Counted from the stretch's first letter, positions 1 through 14,800 are shown. The stretch: 64,000 nt of DNA from Tridacna crocea (GCA_943736015.1 OX031058.1:13665001-13729000); one strand, 5' to 3'. Notes: generated from the letters alone by a model not told the origin. Translations and numbers: made by a program.

Positions 1-115
1 ATTTTCACCCCTTTCAAAGTCAGAAATCATCATATTACCAAGATTTAATTTGTTGTCTGCAGATGCTTTGAATATGACCCAGTCCAAAAAGTTGTCGTTT
101 TGTAAAAAGTTAGTT
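1..115 (+). repeat. Family A right-end remnant
   Basis: TTTGTTGTCTGCAGATGCTT, GACCCAGTCCAAAAAGTTGT and TTTTGTAAAAAGTTAG match the right flank of the family. Confidence 0.5.
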
Positions 116-256
116 TTAATTTTAGAAAGGCAATAGAAAATTTAGATAGGCGATGGAAAAAAAAGAGGTTAATGCCTTTGAAGTGACTTTTGATACTTTA
201 GGGATATCAGAGGATACTTGTTTAAATTTTACTTGCATTGCGTCATTATCCGATTT

Positions 257-484
257 TTAACTATTTACCAAACGACAATATTTTATACTGGTCCACATTG
301 AAAGCATTTGCAGACGACAAAATAAAATGGACTAAAAATTTGAAATTTCTTTTGTGAAGGGTAGAAAACACTGTGGGAAAAGGAGAAAATGCTGGTTACC
401 AGCATTTTCTCCTTTTCCCACAATGTTTTCTAAAGGGTTCTTTTTCAGGGGCGTCAAAAGTAAGGCTTGTGTGGTAATAGGTAA
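257..484 (-). mobile_element. Family A MITE
   Basis: Complete core with AAAATGCTGG arms. Outer ends slightly decayed (TTAACTATTTACC ... GGTAATAGGTAA). Confidence 0.82.
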
Positions 485-514
485 ATTATTTCTTGGAATA
501 TCATCCATTCTTTC

Positions 515-706
515 AATCTGATCATGATGATAGTCATTTTGACAGGATTCATTCCTCTCTCACCTCTGACCATTGCTTGGACGATGGTTATCCGGAAAAG
601 CAGCGAGGGACTTGGAAATGCATGTATAGGTGCACTGCGCGCCTCGTTATAACAGAGACAATGCTGAAAACAGCATTAAACACCATACAATCAATTAATC
701 AAACAT
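515..706 (+). mobile_element. SINE of the same type, head missing
   Basis: TGATGATAGTCATTTTGACA ... ACAATGCTGAAAACAGCATT, then AACACCATACAATCAATTAA. Confidence 0.65.
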
Positions 707-960
707 GATCGAGAGCTGTGATGTGCAAATAAATGAACAAATATCAGAAAAGTGACCTCTGTTGGTCGTTAGCCTGTAGTTCAGACTCAGACTATGTACA
801 CTACTCGATGGTTTTAAGCCATCTTTCGCTGTTAAAAGTAGGGTTTTTTATTTGTCTCTATATAAGAGGGTAGCTTATTTCACAAGATTGAAAATAAAAA
901 ATGGTTCATGAAATATTTACTTTCACCATTGAAATTAGCACCAAATGAGATTTCCTCAAA
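697..960. other. No feature seen
   Basis: AT-rich sequence between a SINE and family A/D remnants, with no ORF or repeat structure I can support. Confidence 0.5.
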
Positions 961-1142
961 AGTTAACTCTTAACCACCATCAAATTTTGGATTTAAACTT
1001 GTCCAAGTTGAAAGCAAATGCAGACGACAAATAAAATGTGAATTACATGACAAGAAAGTCTTTGAAAGAGTAAAAAAGAAGCTGTGGGGAGAGAAGAAAA
1101 ATAGATAAAGGATATTTTGATTTTTACAGTGAAAGATCGAAA

Positions 1143-1500
1143 TATATTATATTTCACGAGTCTATTTTTAGAAATTTTATGGGTAAAGAAATGACGACAT
1201 TTAAGCTGGGGGGAATTATTTCCCAATCACAGTGAATAATTTCCTCCTACCGAAAATCTGGTTTATTGACTTGAGATCACTAGTTTTAAAAGTAGCATTC
1301 GTTGACAAAATAATCAGATGAAATATAATATATAATTTATTTCATCAGTTTGTGGTTTATATGGGGAAATATTTTCCTCAAAAGGGAAAGGTCTGCGAAA
1401 ATAACTCGTGCCTTATACGGCACTCTTTATTATCGCAAACCTTTCCCTTTTTTTGGCAAGTATTTCCCCATATTAACCACAAGCTGATGAAATAAACTCT
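1143..1500 (+). mobile_element. Family D element with snap-back core
   Basis: Begins ATATTATATTTCACGAGTCT and ends ACAAGCTGATGAAATAAA. The core GGGGAAATATTTTCCTCAAA ... TTTCCCCATATTAACC is a hairpin of about 55 bp arms around TGCCTTATACGGCA. Homologous to 4965-5325 and, inverted, to 7838-8275. Confidence 0.78.
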
Positions 1501-1504
1501 ATTT

Positions 1505-1905
1505 ATTTCATCGAGTGAACGTCATCGGTAATATTTACCGATGATCTTCACGAGATGAAATTAATTTTGATCTTTTACCGGAAAAAAACTAATATTCTAT
1601 TTATTTCATGCTTTTAACCCTCTGTGCGGGGGAATACATCAAAATCCAGAACATTTCTTTTCGGTGATTCCCCTTTGCGTACCCCCTCAGCAAAGCAATG
1701 CAATTACATTATTACGTCAGGTGCGAGAAGATGTAAGGTAAAGTTACGTCATATTTCCATCTGGTTGTTAGGCACGCGCATTTTGCCTAGGTAACGAGTA
1801 CGCGTGAACAGCTGTTTCCACCTTCATTTGAAGATTTTAATGTAAAAATCGGTATTTCACCGATATTTCTCGATAACCTACTGGTCAGCATGAAATAAAA
1901 ATTAT
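1505..1905 (+). mobile_element. Family E copy
   Basis: ATCGGTAATATTTACCGAT hairpin, then CTATTTATTTCATGC, a GC-richer middle with CCTAGGTAACGAG and CGATATTTCTCGATAACC, ending AGCATGAAATAAAA. It pairs with the inverted copy at 12595-13028. Confidence 0.72.
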
Positions 1906-2102
1906 TCTTACATGACACAACTATTCGGCTCTATTAACACAGTGCAAGGAAAGCGTGGTAAACTCTGCCACAATCTATGCAGAGTGACGTCATTCTGTTT
2001 AAAGTAAGTAAGTAAGTTATTCAATGGAACATAGTGTTCATCCTCGCTTTACTCAGGATGAACTTGTTTTTCTTTCGTAAAACATTGTTCATGTTAGAAT
2101 CG

Positions 2103-2272
2103 AAATAATCTCCTTTCTATCGTGGTTTATCGTTCAATAAACCATGTTGTGAGCTATGAGGCTCAATGACTGAACCACTCGGGGTATCGCCCCAGTGGAT
2201 TATTTATTGTGCCTCATAACTCACAACTGTGTTTTATTGAACGAAAAACCACGATAGAAAGAAGATTATTTC
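2103..2272. mobile_element. 170-bp inverted-repeat element
   Basis: AATAATCTCCTTTCTATCG...CGATAGAAAGAAGATTATT; arms of about 60 bp include AACCACGATAGAAAG and GTTCAATAAA. Non-coding; lies just past the 3' end of the EF-hand gene. Confidence 0.7.
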
Positions 2273-2409
2273 TTAACTATTTCTTTCCTCTCATACATTT
2301 TTATTAAAGGCCTGTCTCGGGGTTGTAAAAACTCTGGGACGTTTTGTTGTGGGTTGAGTCATTGTACCTTTGCCATCACATGTTGATAAATTCTCATACA
2401 CGGGATGGT

Positions 2410-2415
2410 TTTATT
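2410..2415 (-). promoter_or_regulatory. Candidate poly(A) signal of the EF-hand gene
   Basis: AATAAA on the minus strand about 60 nt after the stop codon. A second AATAAA lies at 2300-2305. Which one is used cannot be told from sequence. Confidence 0.45.
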
Positions 2416-2475
2416 GTATCACAATGTACTGGCATTAACCAGAAACGTTTATGTAAGGCCTTTTGTTGTTCAGAG

Positions 2476-2504
2476 TTACATCTCACAGAACATGTCCACA
2501 AATT
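2476..2504 (-). CDS. EF-hand gene coding exon 13 (stop codon)
   Basis: 29 nt. Acceptor CTTTTTTTTTCAG|AA, then FVDMFCEM and TAA. The first two bases complete the Glu at position 12 of the EF6 loop, and the exiting helix is what an EF-hand needs. This supports an exon too short for simple ORF detection. Confidence 0.85.
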
Positions 2505-4051
2505 CTGAAAAAAAAAGAGAAAATTTGGTTTAAATGGCAGTATTTACTCTGACCCTACCATACAAATTTGAAGAAAAAAAAAGATGTGAAAAAGGACCGA
2601 GTGTAAGTAAGTAAAATGCTCACGTTGCTAGTCGCGCCATTCGAATTATCTGTGGGAAAAGTACAAAAAGCATTTCCAAGCTACACATTCAATTACAGGT
2701 TCTTGATCCACTGGTCTATTGACATTTGCAAGAGCTAGCTATTTTGTCCTTTACGTATTCGAATGATCAGTTAAGTGTTCTGCTCTATTAATGAACGCAG
2801 ATGAAAAAAGTGCAATTATATTCATGTATTCTTTGATTGAGAGATCTACACTTAGACTCATTGATTGATGACATCTATACATCAGATTTTATATAGCTTA
2901 AATGAAGCTTGAAGTGATCCACGACGATCAATTCGGTTACAGATAGATTTAGCGAAAGTTATTTTATTCGCCTGAAAAGAAGAGTGTTCAATTCTAAAAT
3001 TCAGTCTCTGGTGTTCATGGGTCACATACCCTCAAAATACTCTCCTAGTCATAGTTTAGGATGCAGCTAAAATGCGCCTTTGAACTTTGAACTGTGTTGG
3101 ATTGGGAAAACTAACTGCCAAACACGAACATGAACAAATACGTACAAAAGTGCAACGAGCTTGATATGCTGGAAACAAACACACTTTTTTTTCATGAGTT
3201 TGTTTCCATTTGTCTAGTTGAAAAATGCCATTTATCTGTTAGATACGTTATGTCTAGGTTCAAGGTGCGAAATTCTTTTGATAATCTGGTAACGCCCTTG
3301 CAGTTGATACATATTTCAATTTCAAGGCTTTTGGTCAGAACATGAAACAAAGAACAGTACCGCACTAAACTACAGGAGACTGCAATTTCTGTGTGCTTCG
3401 TTTCACTCACCTTTATGTTTGATGATAGTCAATTTGACAGGGTTCATTTCTCTCTCATTACTGATTATTGCTTTGACAATGTTTATGTGGGAAAGAAGGC
3501 ATGAGAAGAATGTAGTTTGAGTTTTGGTAAGTGAAACTACAGGAGAGCATAGACAGGTGCACAAGCCGCAGCGGTACAAATGAAATAAACCTTAAGTTGA
3601 AAACGGCCTTAAAGACCATTCAAAAGGACAACTCACCCTTATACGCTATTTTACCGTCATTGTCAGCATCAACAAAGCTAAAGAGTTCCTTAAGATCATC
3701 TTCGTCTGATATAGAGCTCATTATTTCTGCAACAAACAAACAGAAAAACTTAGTAGATTACATAATATGGCCTGTAACACCCGGAACAGAGCATTCGGAC
3801 ATTTGCGTAAAATGTCGTCTCGGAGCAGTCCGCACAGGCTAATCGGAAACGACACTCCGTTTCTAAGGAATCTTCTGTTTTGTGCAAATCTACTGTATAG
3901 TCTTAAAATCTTAATGCCCCTTTTTGCGTGTTGCAAGCCATTCAACAAAACAAATTAAAACACTTTTTTCTCAAATAAAAATAGTGTGAAGGTAAGTTGT
4001 TATAAAAAGAAATAAGATGACTGTGTTTCTAACTTAATATTTTTATGCCTT

Positions 4052-4082
<31 letters not shown>

Positions 4083-7000
4083 GATTTTGTCTGTCTGTCT
4101 GATTTTAATCGTTTTATAATATTCCACTTCCATCAAAAGAGCTATTTACAATTATTCACTCTATGTGTTTTCTTACTAGTTTCCACAAAGTCACTTCTTG
4201 ACCCGTCAGCGATAGCTGTACGGAAAGAAACGTTCGCCTCTCGGAAAGCAATGACCATCACAGACTGCTGGAAATGCGAGAGTTCACATGTATATTTCAA
4301 CCTCTTTTCTTCATATACAAAGCAATTGCAGATGACGGATTAATTATGCGTCGTAGTGCAGTTTGCCAGTGACAAGATTAAAAACATCAACAGAAATGGG
4401 GGGAAAATCATGCTAGTGGTATTTTGTCTTTTTCCTGTGATATTCCTTACGGCTTGCTTACCCAGGGTTGTAAAAACCTAGAATTGTTTGATAAATGGTG
4501 CACGGGAAAATTTCCCTGCTTCGATTGCGTTTCGTTTGTGCCTCATCTGCTACAGACTGTACTGTAATTTGTGAAACGATGAGAGAACAGAACAGTAAGT
4601 AAATACTTCTAAATTCTTCTATGTCCAAGAATCCACTATTGTCTTTGTCGAATGTTTTAAATGCGTCGTACAATTCGCCTAACGGATCTGGCTGTTTCAC
4701 GACCCACTCGTAGAATTCGTCAAATACAATTATGTCGTTTTCTGCAAGGATATACAACAATCTGAATATTTGAGTATCAATTGTACGTTAACAAGTTTGA
4801 TTTTAAGTCTAACTTAAGATTTTCTAGATTTAAAAGTTACACAAATATTGGTTTAACCAATCAGAGTTTGTGTAACTTTCTAAATCTAGAAAAAGACAAA
4901 GAATAGGCCTACTTTCAAGAATGGTTGGTGAATACTTGCCCAGAATTCCTAATTACAAAATATTATATTTCATGTGTCTATTTTTAGAAACGTTATGGGT
5001 AAAGAAATGTTGTAATTTAAGCCGGGGGTGGGGATTATTTCCCCTTCACAGTGAATATTTTCCGCCTGCCGAAAATTCGGTTAAATTGAGTTGAGATCAC
5101 TTGTTTTTAAAGTGGCATTCGTTGACAAAATAATCAGAGGAAATATAATATATAATTTATTTCATCAGCTTGTGGTTAATATGGGGAAATATTTGCCTCA
5201 AAAGGAAAAGGTCCGCGAAAATAACTCCTGCCTTACGGCACTCGTTATTTTTGAATACCTTTCCTTTTTTTTCGGCAAATGTTTCCCCATATTAACCACA
5301 AATGATAAAATAAACTCTATTTCATTGCCGGTATCTTTTTTCACCAAACTCAAGCTTAAAATTGTTGACAATACTTGCTGACGACGAAAGAGATGTGGCT
5401 AAAGTTATGCAATTAGTCTTTGAAAGCTGAGGTACTGTTATGGAAAAAAACCTACTTTACCAATGTTTTCAAAATAACCATTCAAATAGTCTTCAAAATA
5501 CGGGATCTTTGAGTAAACGATTAAATTACGATGACACCCATGAGTTTAGATCTTACCTGTCTTCTGGAATTCATGTTTCAGTATCTTCTTAACTTCTTTG
5601 TCTGTCGGGTTCATACCCATGATCTGTAAAAATCTCTTTAGCTCCCAGCATTCTATCACCCCATCTTTGTTTCTGTCGTACTGTTTGAATTTTTCGAACC
5701 ATTCTTAAATCACAAAAAATGTCATTACCTTTAACCATCTACATTTAAATCTATTGCGTCATGTGAGTAAAAGAAAACATTTCTAAACCATTAAGGCACA
5801 ATGAGCAACTGAATTAGGTACAGTAGCTGTCATGATATGGCTGGCAACACGCAAAAAAAGCATTCGGACATTTGCATAGAGTTTCGCCTCGGATTAGCCA
5901 GCGCAATCCGCGCAGACTATTCCGAGACGGCACCAAGACTACATTGGATTTAGTGTACAGTACACTTCTGCAAAACAGATTGCACAGGCTGATCCGAGTC
6001 TACTCTTTACACAAATGTCTAAATACCCCTTTTCGCGTGTTACAGGCCATATTACAAAAACACGTTTAGAAAATTTCGAACAAAATGTTCTTCTAGTACT
6101 GACTGTAATTTTTAAGCACATTCAAGAAACCTATTTACAAAACCAATTATTATGGTTTTAGAATGATATACATCTATTTACCCAGGTGGCTTAAAAAATA
6201 TATATATAAGTCCGCTTCACAACGGCGTTCCAACTCGTTCCCAGTTTTGCCAGGTATTAGATCTATAGAATTGTGAACTGCTTAGTATTGAATAATTGTT
6301 TAACTAAATCGTCGGTAAGCAAGTAATAGCTTGCCTCGAGCAATTGCTTCCCTCCCCCCCCCTCCCCGCCCCACCACAAAATTTTGCTTATAATTGAAAA
6401 CAAAAATATTGATAACTTTTATGTTTGTTTTACTTGTATGGTATTAATTACTTTTAATAACGTCTAAACTACTCAGAGGTGATATAGGGTAAAACACGCG
6501 AAAAGAACAGTCCGCGCATTAGATTTTGTGCTACAGTAGATTTGCGCAAAACAGATAATATCATCAAAACGGAAAAGTATCGTCTCGGATTAGCCTGCAG
6601 GGCTGCGCAAGCTGATCCGAACGACACTTTACGCACACGTCCGAATGCCCCTTTTCGTGTGTTTCAGGTCAATTATATGATAAAAACACAAATTGCTACC
6701 TGTTTAGGTCAAGCAGGAAACAGTTTCTTTAAAACATTGTATTTTCAAAATGAGTTCTTGCTTGTTACAAGCAATAGTCCTTTCGATCAACTATGTTTTC
6801 AGTTTCACAACAAAAATACATTGTTTCTTTAACAGTTCTCCTTTGTTACCATTAGCCTTCTTCAAAATACCTTGACATGTTGTGGCCTTTTTATGACGAA
6901 CAAAAACCAGGTTGGTGTGAAAGTGTTTTGAACTAACATATCTCCGGACAAACAGACGTTCTGTTGAGTTGCTAAAATACTTGAATTCCACTCATATTTT

Positions 7001-9977
7001 CAATAAAAGTAAAAAAAAAAATGTTTTTTCTTCATTTGTTTCTTATTTTTGTTTTCTTGATTAGTTTTTGAAAGCCTATGTAGCGTCATCCTCGTTGACC
7101 CAGTTTCGATTCATTCTGTTACGCATGGAGAGTAACGCAATGCTTAAACCTTGGTTCCGAGGATGATGTAGCGTTGGGTAAAACTGACAGTTAAAATTGG
7201 TGGTCAGAAACTGTTTTCATATTTTCCATATCGCACTTACATGACATATTTTTCCATTCTCTAAATTGTTTCTCTTTTAAGTTTATAGGGTTTTAAAGCA
7301 TACGCCTGTGTGGAAATGGCTTCAAAAAATTACAACCAAACTCAGTCGAGCACTGATCATTTCCCTTCTACTTTTGTTCTGTCATTCAAACTACTCCGGT
7401 TCAGAAATAACACTGGCTTGCATTTAACAACCGTTCTTAAGAATGTTCTTTGTCTTATTCTTCAGATTTTTTTTTTAAATTAACACAGATTCTGATTGGC
7501 TAAGCCATTCGTTATAGCCAATCAGAAGTTACGTTCTTTACAAATTTAGAAAATCTTGGATATTAAGACTCAGAATATTCTCAAGAATGGTTGGTGAATA
7601 CAGTATTCTTTGTCTTTTTACGGTCTTTCCTTTATGTCAGTTTTTAACGTGGAAACCATTTTCTTTGATAGCAATCACTAGTTTGCTCAGTGTGGCAGAG
7701 ATACATGTTTATTCGTTTTTCAGGCAGCTTTCAGCCTGATTTTATCTCATTTCACCTTTATTTATGACACTTTTATCACCTTTGTTTCTTCATGCTAATT
7801 GTAACCCCAGATGGCAGTACGATTACATACATTACGATGGATAGAAATAGAGTTTATTTCATCAGCGTGAAGTTAATAATTATGGGGAAATATTTGCCGA
7901 AAAAGGGAAAGGTATGCGAAAATAACGAGTGCTGTAGGGCACGAGTTATTTTAGCAGACTTTTCCCTTTTGAGGCAAATATTGTCCCATATTAACCACAA
8001 GCTGATGAGATAAATTAGATATTATATTTCCTCTGATTATTTTGTCAACGAATGCCACTTTTAAAACTAGTGATTTTAAGTCAATTAACCGATTAAGTCA
8101 ATTTTTAGCATAGAAGAACAAAGAAAGTGGTTTCAGATTTTCAGCAAGAGGAAAATATTCACTGTGACAGGGAAATAATTCCCCCCAGCTTACATTACGT
8201 CATTTCTTTACCCATAACCTTTCCAAAAATAGACACATGAAATATAATATATTACATTTCATGTCTGGGGAGCCTCTAAAGTAATCACTGTTGCCTTTTT
8301 CGGGGTTTTTAATGAGGACAATTCTCTTGTGTTTTCTTCTATTCTCTTCACAAAATATATCGGTAATCTATCTGTGTTTGCACAGCAGAACGATTTTATA
8401 TACTTTCAAGGTTTTTAAGACCTTTTTCTCAGTAGCTATATAAGGATATATCTTTCAGGTAAATTCTCATACAGACATATAGAATGGGGAGGGGGGGGGC
8501 GGGTTGTCGTGGATTTAGGAAACACTTACCTTCTCTAGTTTTTGTGAATGACTGAAAATAAAGGAAAAGAAGCTGGTAGCTTTTGTCTATGATCAGCCAA
8601 TCGGTAAGAAATTACAATAGTACATGTACATATAAAGCTTGCACCAAAAAAAACTGATTTAGATATAGAAGTATAATCTTTATGCGTCAGGAAGTACAGA
8701 AAATGTCACGAAAGCGAAAAGTGTCAACCCTGGTCAGCCTGCGCAATTCGCGCAGTCTGACCAGGGTTGACACTTTTCGCAATTCCCAGAAGGTCCATTT
8801 TTGCGTGATGGGTCACAATTGAGAACATTAAAATGAGGTTCAATACATCTCAGTGATACAAGATGCTAAACAGGTTAACACATAATTATGGATCCTAAAA
8901 TCTATTTTGTCTGAAAACCGACTAAATCCTGGGGTGGACAAGCAGAAAATTCAGAGATAACAAAAAGTATTTTCTTCCTTTGAACGTGCGTGAGAATTAG
9001 CAGCATTTGCTCAGATTAAAAAAAAAGGACGGTGGGGGGGGGGGGGAGGGGGGGGGGGCGAAATCTGGATAGTGTCCCTGTAATGCAAAAGACTTTGATG
9101 AAGTTTGTCTCAAGGTATACGGTTTTTAAGGCACCTGCATAAAGTATCGACTCCTGTCAGCCTCTGCAGTTCTCGTATACTATAATGCTTCAATGAATGA
9201 CGTCAGGTGATCTGATTAGATAATATGTCCTGAACATTATAGCCTATATCATGCACACTGGCAAAACCAACGTAGAAGCAGATTCCCTTTCGAGAGCCTA
9301 GTATACATGACTAAACTATCAACACAACATCCAAAATGGCGGCGTCAATCAAGATTAACATCAAGATTATGCGCCAAACTGCAGGTTTTAGCACGTTTTA
9401 CCAATCTTTCAGTGACGTCAGTTTCCTGTGACGTCAGTTTTCATTAAATTGGAGTACCCAGAAGGAAAATTTTACTTCGTCAGCGTACTCAACTTGCTAA
9501 ACCAAAAAACAGGTAAAATTTGCTTAACACACGTTGAATGGTAAAATTATGCAGTATAATAAATTTGTTGTACGGTCAGGTGGCAGGGGACTTTGAAACT
9601 TGTTCACGGCTGTGGTGTATAATGTCGCCCCTAACGGCAGGTGCATTAAGTCCCCTTTTTTGCAAAGCATGGTTCATTTAGTACGGAATCAGTAGTCAAA
9701 GCACGACTTAATATTAAAAATACGATGTGGTTGACGTTTAATAGAAGTTCGTTCGGCAAATACAATAACACAATGAACAATTTACAGGGTTTACGACAAT
9801 TTGATTAAAATAGAGGACGAAAGAAGAAGGATGGGGAGAAGAAAGAAAGGAAGGAAGAAAAACGGGTAATCTAATATTGCTTTTTCTTTCAGTATCAAAC
9901 AATTTTTAGATGTACTCTCTCTCTCTCTCTCTCTCGGTCTCTGTCTCTCTCTCTCTCTCTCTCTCGGTCTCTGTCTC

Positions 9978-10031
<54 letters not shown>

Positions 10032-11797
10032 TAATTGTGGGCGAAAAGAGGGTAAAACCAACATATATAAAACACATTGCCTACCGTGTCCATTTGAAAA
10101 AAGAAAAATCCTGAATAAACCTGGTCCGTGTTAGATTTCAAGAAGTCAATGGTTTATTATTTTTGGATCACTTAACTCTAATAGAGAATGGTCATAAATG
10201 AAGTCATATGGATAAATAAACACTTAATATATGGATATAGGTATATCTTATAAATACTAAAATATTATAATCTGTATAGATTTTTATGACCCTTACCACA
10301 CTGAATACAACCAGCTATGACCTATAGGAATATATCCTATTGGTAAGGTTACGTCTATTTAGCCAGATTTTTTCATGATATTGGCTCTCTTTAACCCTTT
10401 ACCACATAGCAAAATTTTAGACTTATTCAAATTAGAAGCGTTTTGCATCCATCTTAAAGAATGAGAGAATTCCACAGAGAATGGAACTTCAATCAGAAAA
10501 AGTATGAAAACATTGTGGAAAAAGGAGAAAATGCTGGTCACCAGCATTTTCTCCTTTTAGCACAATGTTTTCAAAAGCCTTCTCCGTCAAAGTTGTCAAA
10601 ACTCGGGACTGTGTTGCAAAGGGTGAAAGACTTTGAGATCAATGTAAGATGTTTTGAGGATGATGTAGATTAGGATCAGACAGCTGTGATGGGCCCCGAG
10701 CTTTCTATCGTAATCTACACTGTATGTACAACTACATACCTTACTTTGTCCGCTGCTAGTACTTTGCCATAGACTGTTTTCGCTAAGGAGCTAAGGATTT
10801 TGTCGTGACAAGCAATTTCTCCTTTTGTCAGATTGATTTCACACGTTGTGAGTTCATTTGATCTTGATTCATACTGCTTGTCGTTATTTAAAAAAAAAAG
10901 TGATTTTTAAACTTGTTAAGTATATTTTTGTCCAAGATGTTACGAGTATACACGATCTACATGTCATCCCCTTTGTGGTCTGGAAATTATGATTATGGAC
11001 CTATAATGCTAATCAACGTTGTCTGCGCATGTCATATGCTTCGAAGATTCGACCTGTCTTATATGACGCATCACACTCCCCTATATCGAGGGACTGTGGT
11101 AATACGCGCTATAAAGTAGCAATGGAGTAAATGACTTTTATCAATACGTTTGAGGAAAAATCAGACCTGTTTTAGCTCCAGATTTCTCTGCTGATCATAG
11201 CTGAGTAAATCGCAGCAGGTAGCGATTTATTGAGTAAACGTTTATTTTAGTTTGAAATTTAAAGTAACGGTTGTCACGTAGAAATGTGGTCCGGTTCTGT
11301 ACCCAGGATGCCCAAAGTAGATAAATGAGTATTTGTAGAATGCCATCTAGCAGGTAACGGCTAATCAATGGAGAATCGAACCCAAATCGCCCTCGAGACA
11401 GGCGGGCACTAGGTCTTGATGTTTCACCAACCTTTAATAAATATCATAGGGCTTTATGATAGTACGCGGAAAAGTGGAAAGAAACAACAGAGACTTGGGG
11501 CCTACATGTATTTGCGTAAACGCTTTTTGTCAAAAATATTCTTACACACAACTTAGGCATTAACATTTTCTTTTCTCGTCTGGCCAATTTAAAACGGGTT
11601 CAGATTTTGCTTTAGTCTACTGACTTAGATGAATCGGTATAGAGTAAAGTCATCAAGCGCCAAATATAGATCATTTGAGTAGTACGTGTTAATCTTTAAC
11701 CTTTTACTAGAACGACAAAAGTTCAGATTTGTAAAAATTCAAAAAACTTCCAGTGACAAAACTTATGTGGCTGGAAGCATTCTATTTTTTTCCTGTA

Positions 11798-11846
<49 letters not shown>

Positions 11847-14800
11847 GCTTACTTTTTATTCAAGGATCACTGAAACATGAGTTTGTACAGTTAAGGGTCA
11901 AAATCTGTCATATCTAATGGACTAAATCAAGAGATAAAGAGGGGCATTGATGGTAATACATTGATTATTGACTAATAGAAAATTTTATATGTAAAAATCT
12001 CATTTGATCTACATGAAATTTGGCATTAGATCTACATGAAAATTTTCCTTTATATGGCTTGCAACCCGCGAAAAAGGGCATTCGGACATTTGCATAAAGT
12101 GTCGACTCGGATTCGCCTACGCAATCCGCGCAGACTAATCCGAGACGACACTTTACGTCTACATTAGATTTTCTTCTTCTGAAGATTTGCGCAAAACAGA
12201 GAATTACATAATACACGGAAAGTGTTATTTCAGATTAGCCTGCACAGAGTGCACAGGCTGATCCGAAACGACACTTTACGCAAATGTCCGAATGCTACTT
12301 TTCACGTGTTGGAGGCCATATTATGTCACCTTGTTTTGTGTGGCAAACTCTTTGTTTTGTCCTTGTGTCATTCATAATCCTGCTAAGTAAAATTTTCAGT
12401 TTGATAGTCTACTTAAAAAATAGGTATTACTATTTCAAAGTTATATTTTGGGGAAAAATATCTCTTCATCAGACAGAGTAAATTCAAGAACAGACTGCAT
12501 GTTTTGTGCAGTCTGATCCTGATCTACACTGTCCGGAAAAGGTCAGTGAGTTGCGCTTGGCAGCTTAGGGTTAAATGGCAATCCGCTTTTATTTCATTCT
12601 TTCCAGTAGGATATCGAGAAATAGCAGTGAATATATTTTTCGATCTTACACTAGATCTAGTACCACCAGTGAAAATACCGATTTTCACGTTCTTGTTGCC
12701 TAGGTAAATTGCGCGTGCCTCACAACTAGATGGGAAATATGACGTCATATACCTTACATTTCTCGCGCTTGACGTAATATTGTAATGCGTTGCTATGCGG
12801 GAGGGGTACGCCACGGGGAATTACAGAAAAGAACTGTACTGAATTTTGATAAAGCTCCTCCCAGAAAGGGCTATATTTAATAGCATGAAATAAATAGAAT
12901 ATTTGTTGTTTTTTTTTTTGGTGAAAGATCGAAATTTATTGCGCCGCTCGTGAAAATATTACCGATGGTGTTCACTCGATGAAATAAATTTCGATCTTTC
13001 ACCGAAAAAAACAAATATCCTCTATATAATGGAACTTTCAAAACGAGCTATCTGGTTTGCTGAGACGTACTTTCTCAGCAATTAGATGGATAGTCCTAGA
13101 ATTATGAGTAAATTTTAGATTAGTCACTGATTATGGTCACGGGTTGCGGTAAACGTGACTTATCTTTATTTTCGAGTCACTTTTATTTTTCTGTCAGCAA
13201 ATGCTTTCAGTTTGGACGAGCCTACAATTATGTTGTTTGGTAAGTGGATAATACGAAAACCTGTCCGAGATATAATCGACGATGCTTTCAGTCGGCAAAG
13301 GAGATCGGGTTATTATTTTGAATTAAAAAGGAAAACACTGCACAAGAAGCAAAATTTGCACAGCTTCGAATGCATGGATAATAGATACTTAACTCTAAAT
13401 GGTTACCATTTAACCTTCGGGGTAAAAGTAGGAGTTCGTGTAAATTTGAACGTGTAGATCAGGACCAGCATGCATATCGCTGCAGACTGACCCTCATCAA
13501 CAGTTTTAACATGTATTTAAACCTTGAATGTAAAGGTGTATGCTTGTAAAAAACTAAAACACATTTTTATTTTCTTTATGCAACGGAAATTTTGTTATCC
13601 GTGCCATAGAGTATTTCAACAATCTTGGATACGCGTAGATTGCAATTTTTCTGACAACAGTTTCATTAGAAAATTGCACGCGGTTATTCTGTTTCCTGAA
13701 TACCAGTTATAAAGAAAGGACACTCGTTCGTTTTTGTAATCTACAGTATATAAAAAAACAAGTGATTTTCATCTTCTACAAGCAAAAATTCATTTGGCAA
13801 AAAAGAAAAACCATATTCCGTCTTCTCTATCGATGTTGTATGTCTGTCGATCTCGATATTGAGTTTACTCTTAGAACCTCGGAATTTAGCCTGTGATCGT
13901 CTAAAAGAGAACAAAAGTCCTAGCGTTTAACATTTTATCTGGATTTGACAGAGATTCAAAAGTATGTGTCACAGCACATTTAATTTACTATAGTGCCATG
14001 TGCCATGCAATCTACTTCTTTGTTTATGGTGGTAGACCCCGAATGCTTCTAGTGCAACATGGAATAAAATTTCTTGTTAGTTGATAAATAAGAATTTATA
14101 CTAACCAGGGCATTCTTTTGATCTCTACCTTAACCCTTTCCCAAACAATCCCTGGTTTTTAAGGGTCAGGAACAGAAGCCTTTTGAAAACATTGTGGGAA
14201 AAGGAGAAAATGCTGGTAGCCAGCATTTTCTCTTTTTCCCACAATGTTTTCTACCCTATCAAATAGAAAAAATCATCTTTTTAGCAACTGTTAATTTATC
14301 ATCTGCAAAATGCTTTCAATTTGGCCTGGTCCAAAATTTGCCGTTTGGGAAAGGGTTAAAGTTATTTGTTGACACTTTTGTTAGTTTCCTGAAAAGGGAG
14401 GTAGATCTATTTGTTATCTCCCTTTGCATTGAGAATGAAGTGGTTTTAGATTAATAAATGATAACTATAAGAAGGAATTAAAAAAGAAAAAAGTGTTTCC
14501 CTTAAAGTAGTGAAATAATACTCATTTTTAACCATAGTAAATTTTGTAGGACATATATTATAGTGGATATAGCTGTTTTTATTTGGAGCCTACTACCTTG
14601 AATATAAACAAAAACAATTTAACGTCACCGACGTCTTGTTCTAACCGAACATTGCCAGAACAATAAATATATTATCATTCTGCGAGTAAATTTCTCGTGA
14701 TCTGATTTGATAATATGCCCAGAGCATATATATCATGTACGTTGGCAAAACCAACCAAAAGCAGTTTCCCTTTCGGAAGCCCTCGTATACATCCAGAATG

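Noticed and set aside
9895..10134. ORFs rich in RE or SL dipeptides
   Set aside because: Translations of a CT microsatellite on both strands.
13155..13712. Two plus-strand ORFs of 100 and 62 codons
   Set aside because: No domain, no splice pairing, AT-driven composition; treated as chance frames in intron 9.
13790..13900. Longer version of cassette exon a running to 13812
   Set aside because: The open frame there starts in a phase incompatible with exon 9; only the short form ending at GTAAAC fits.
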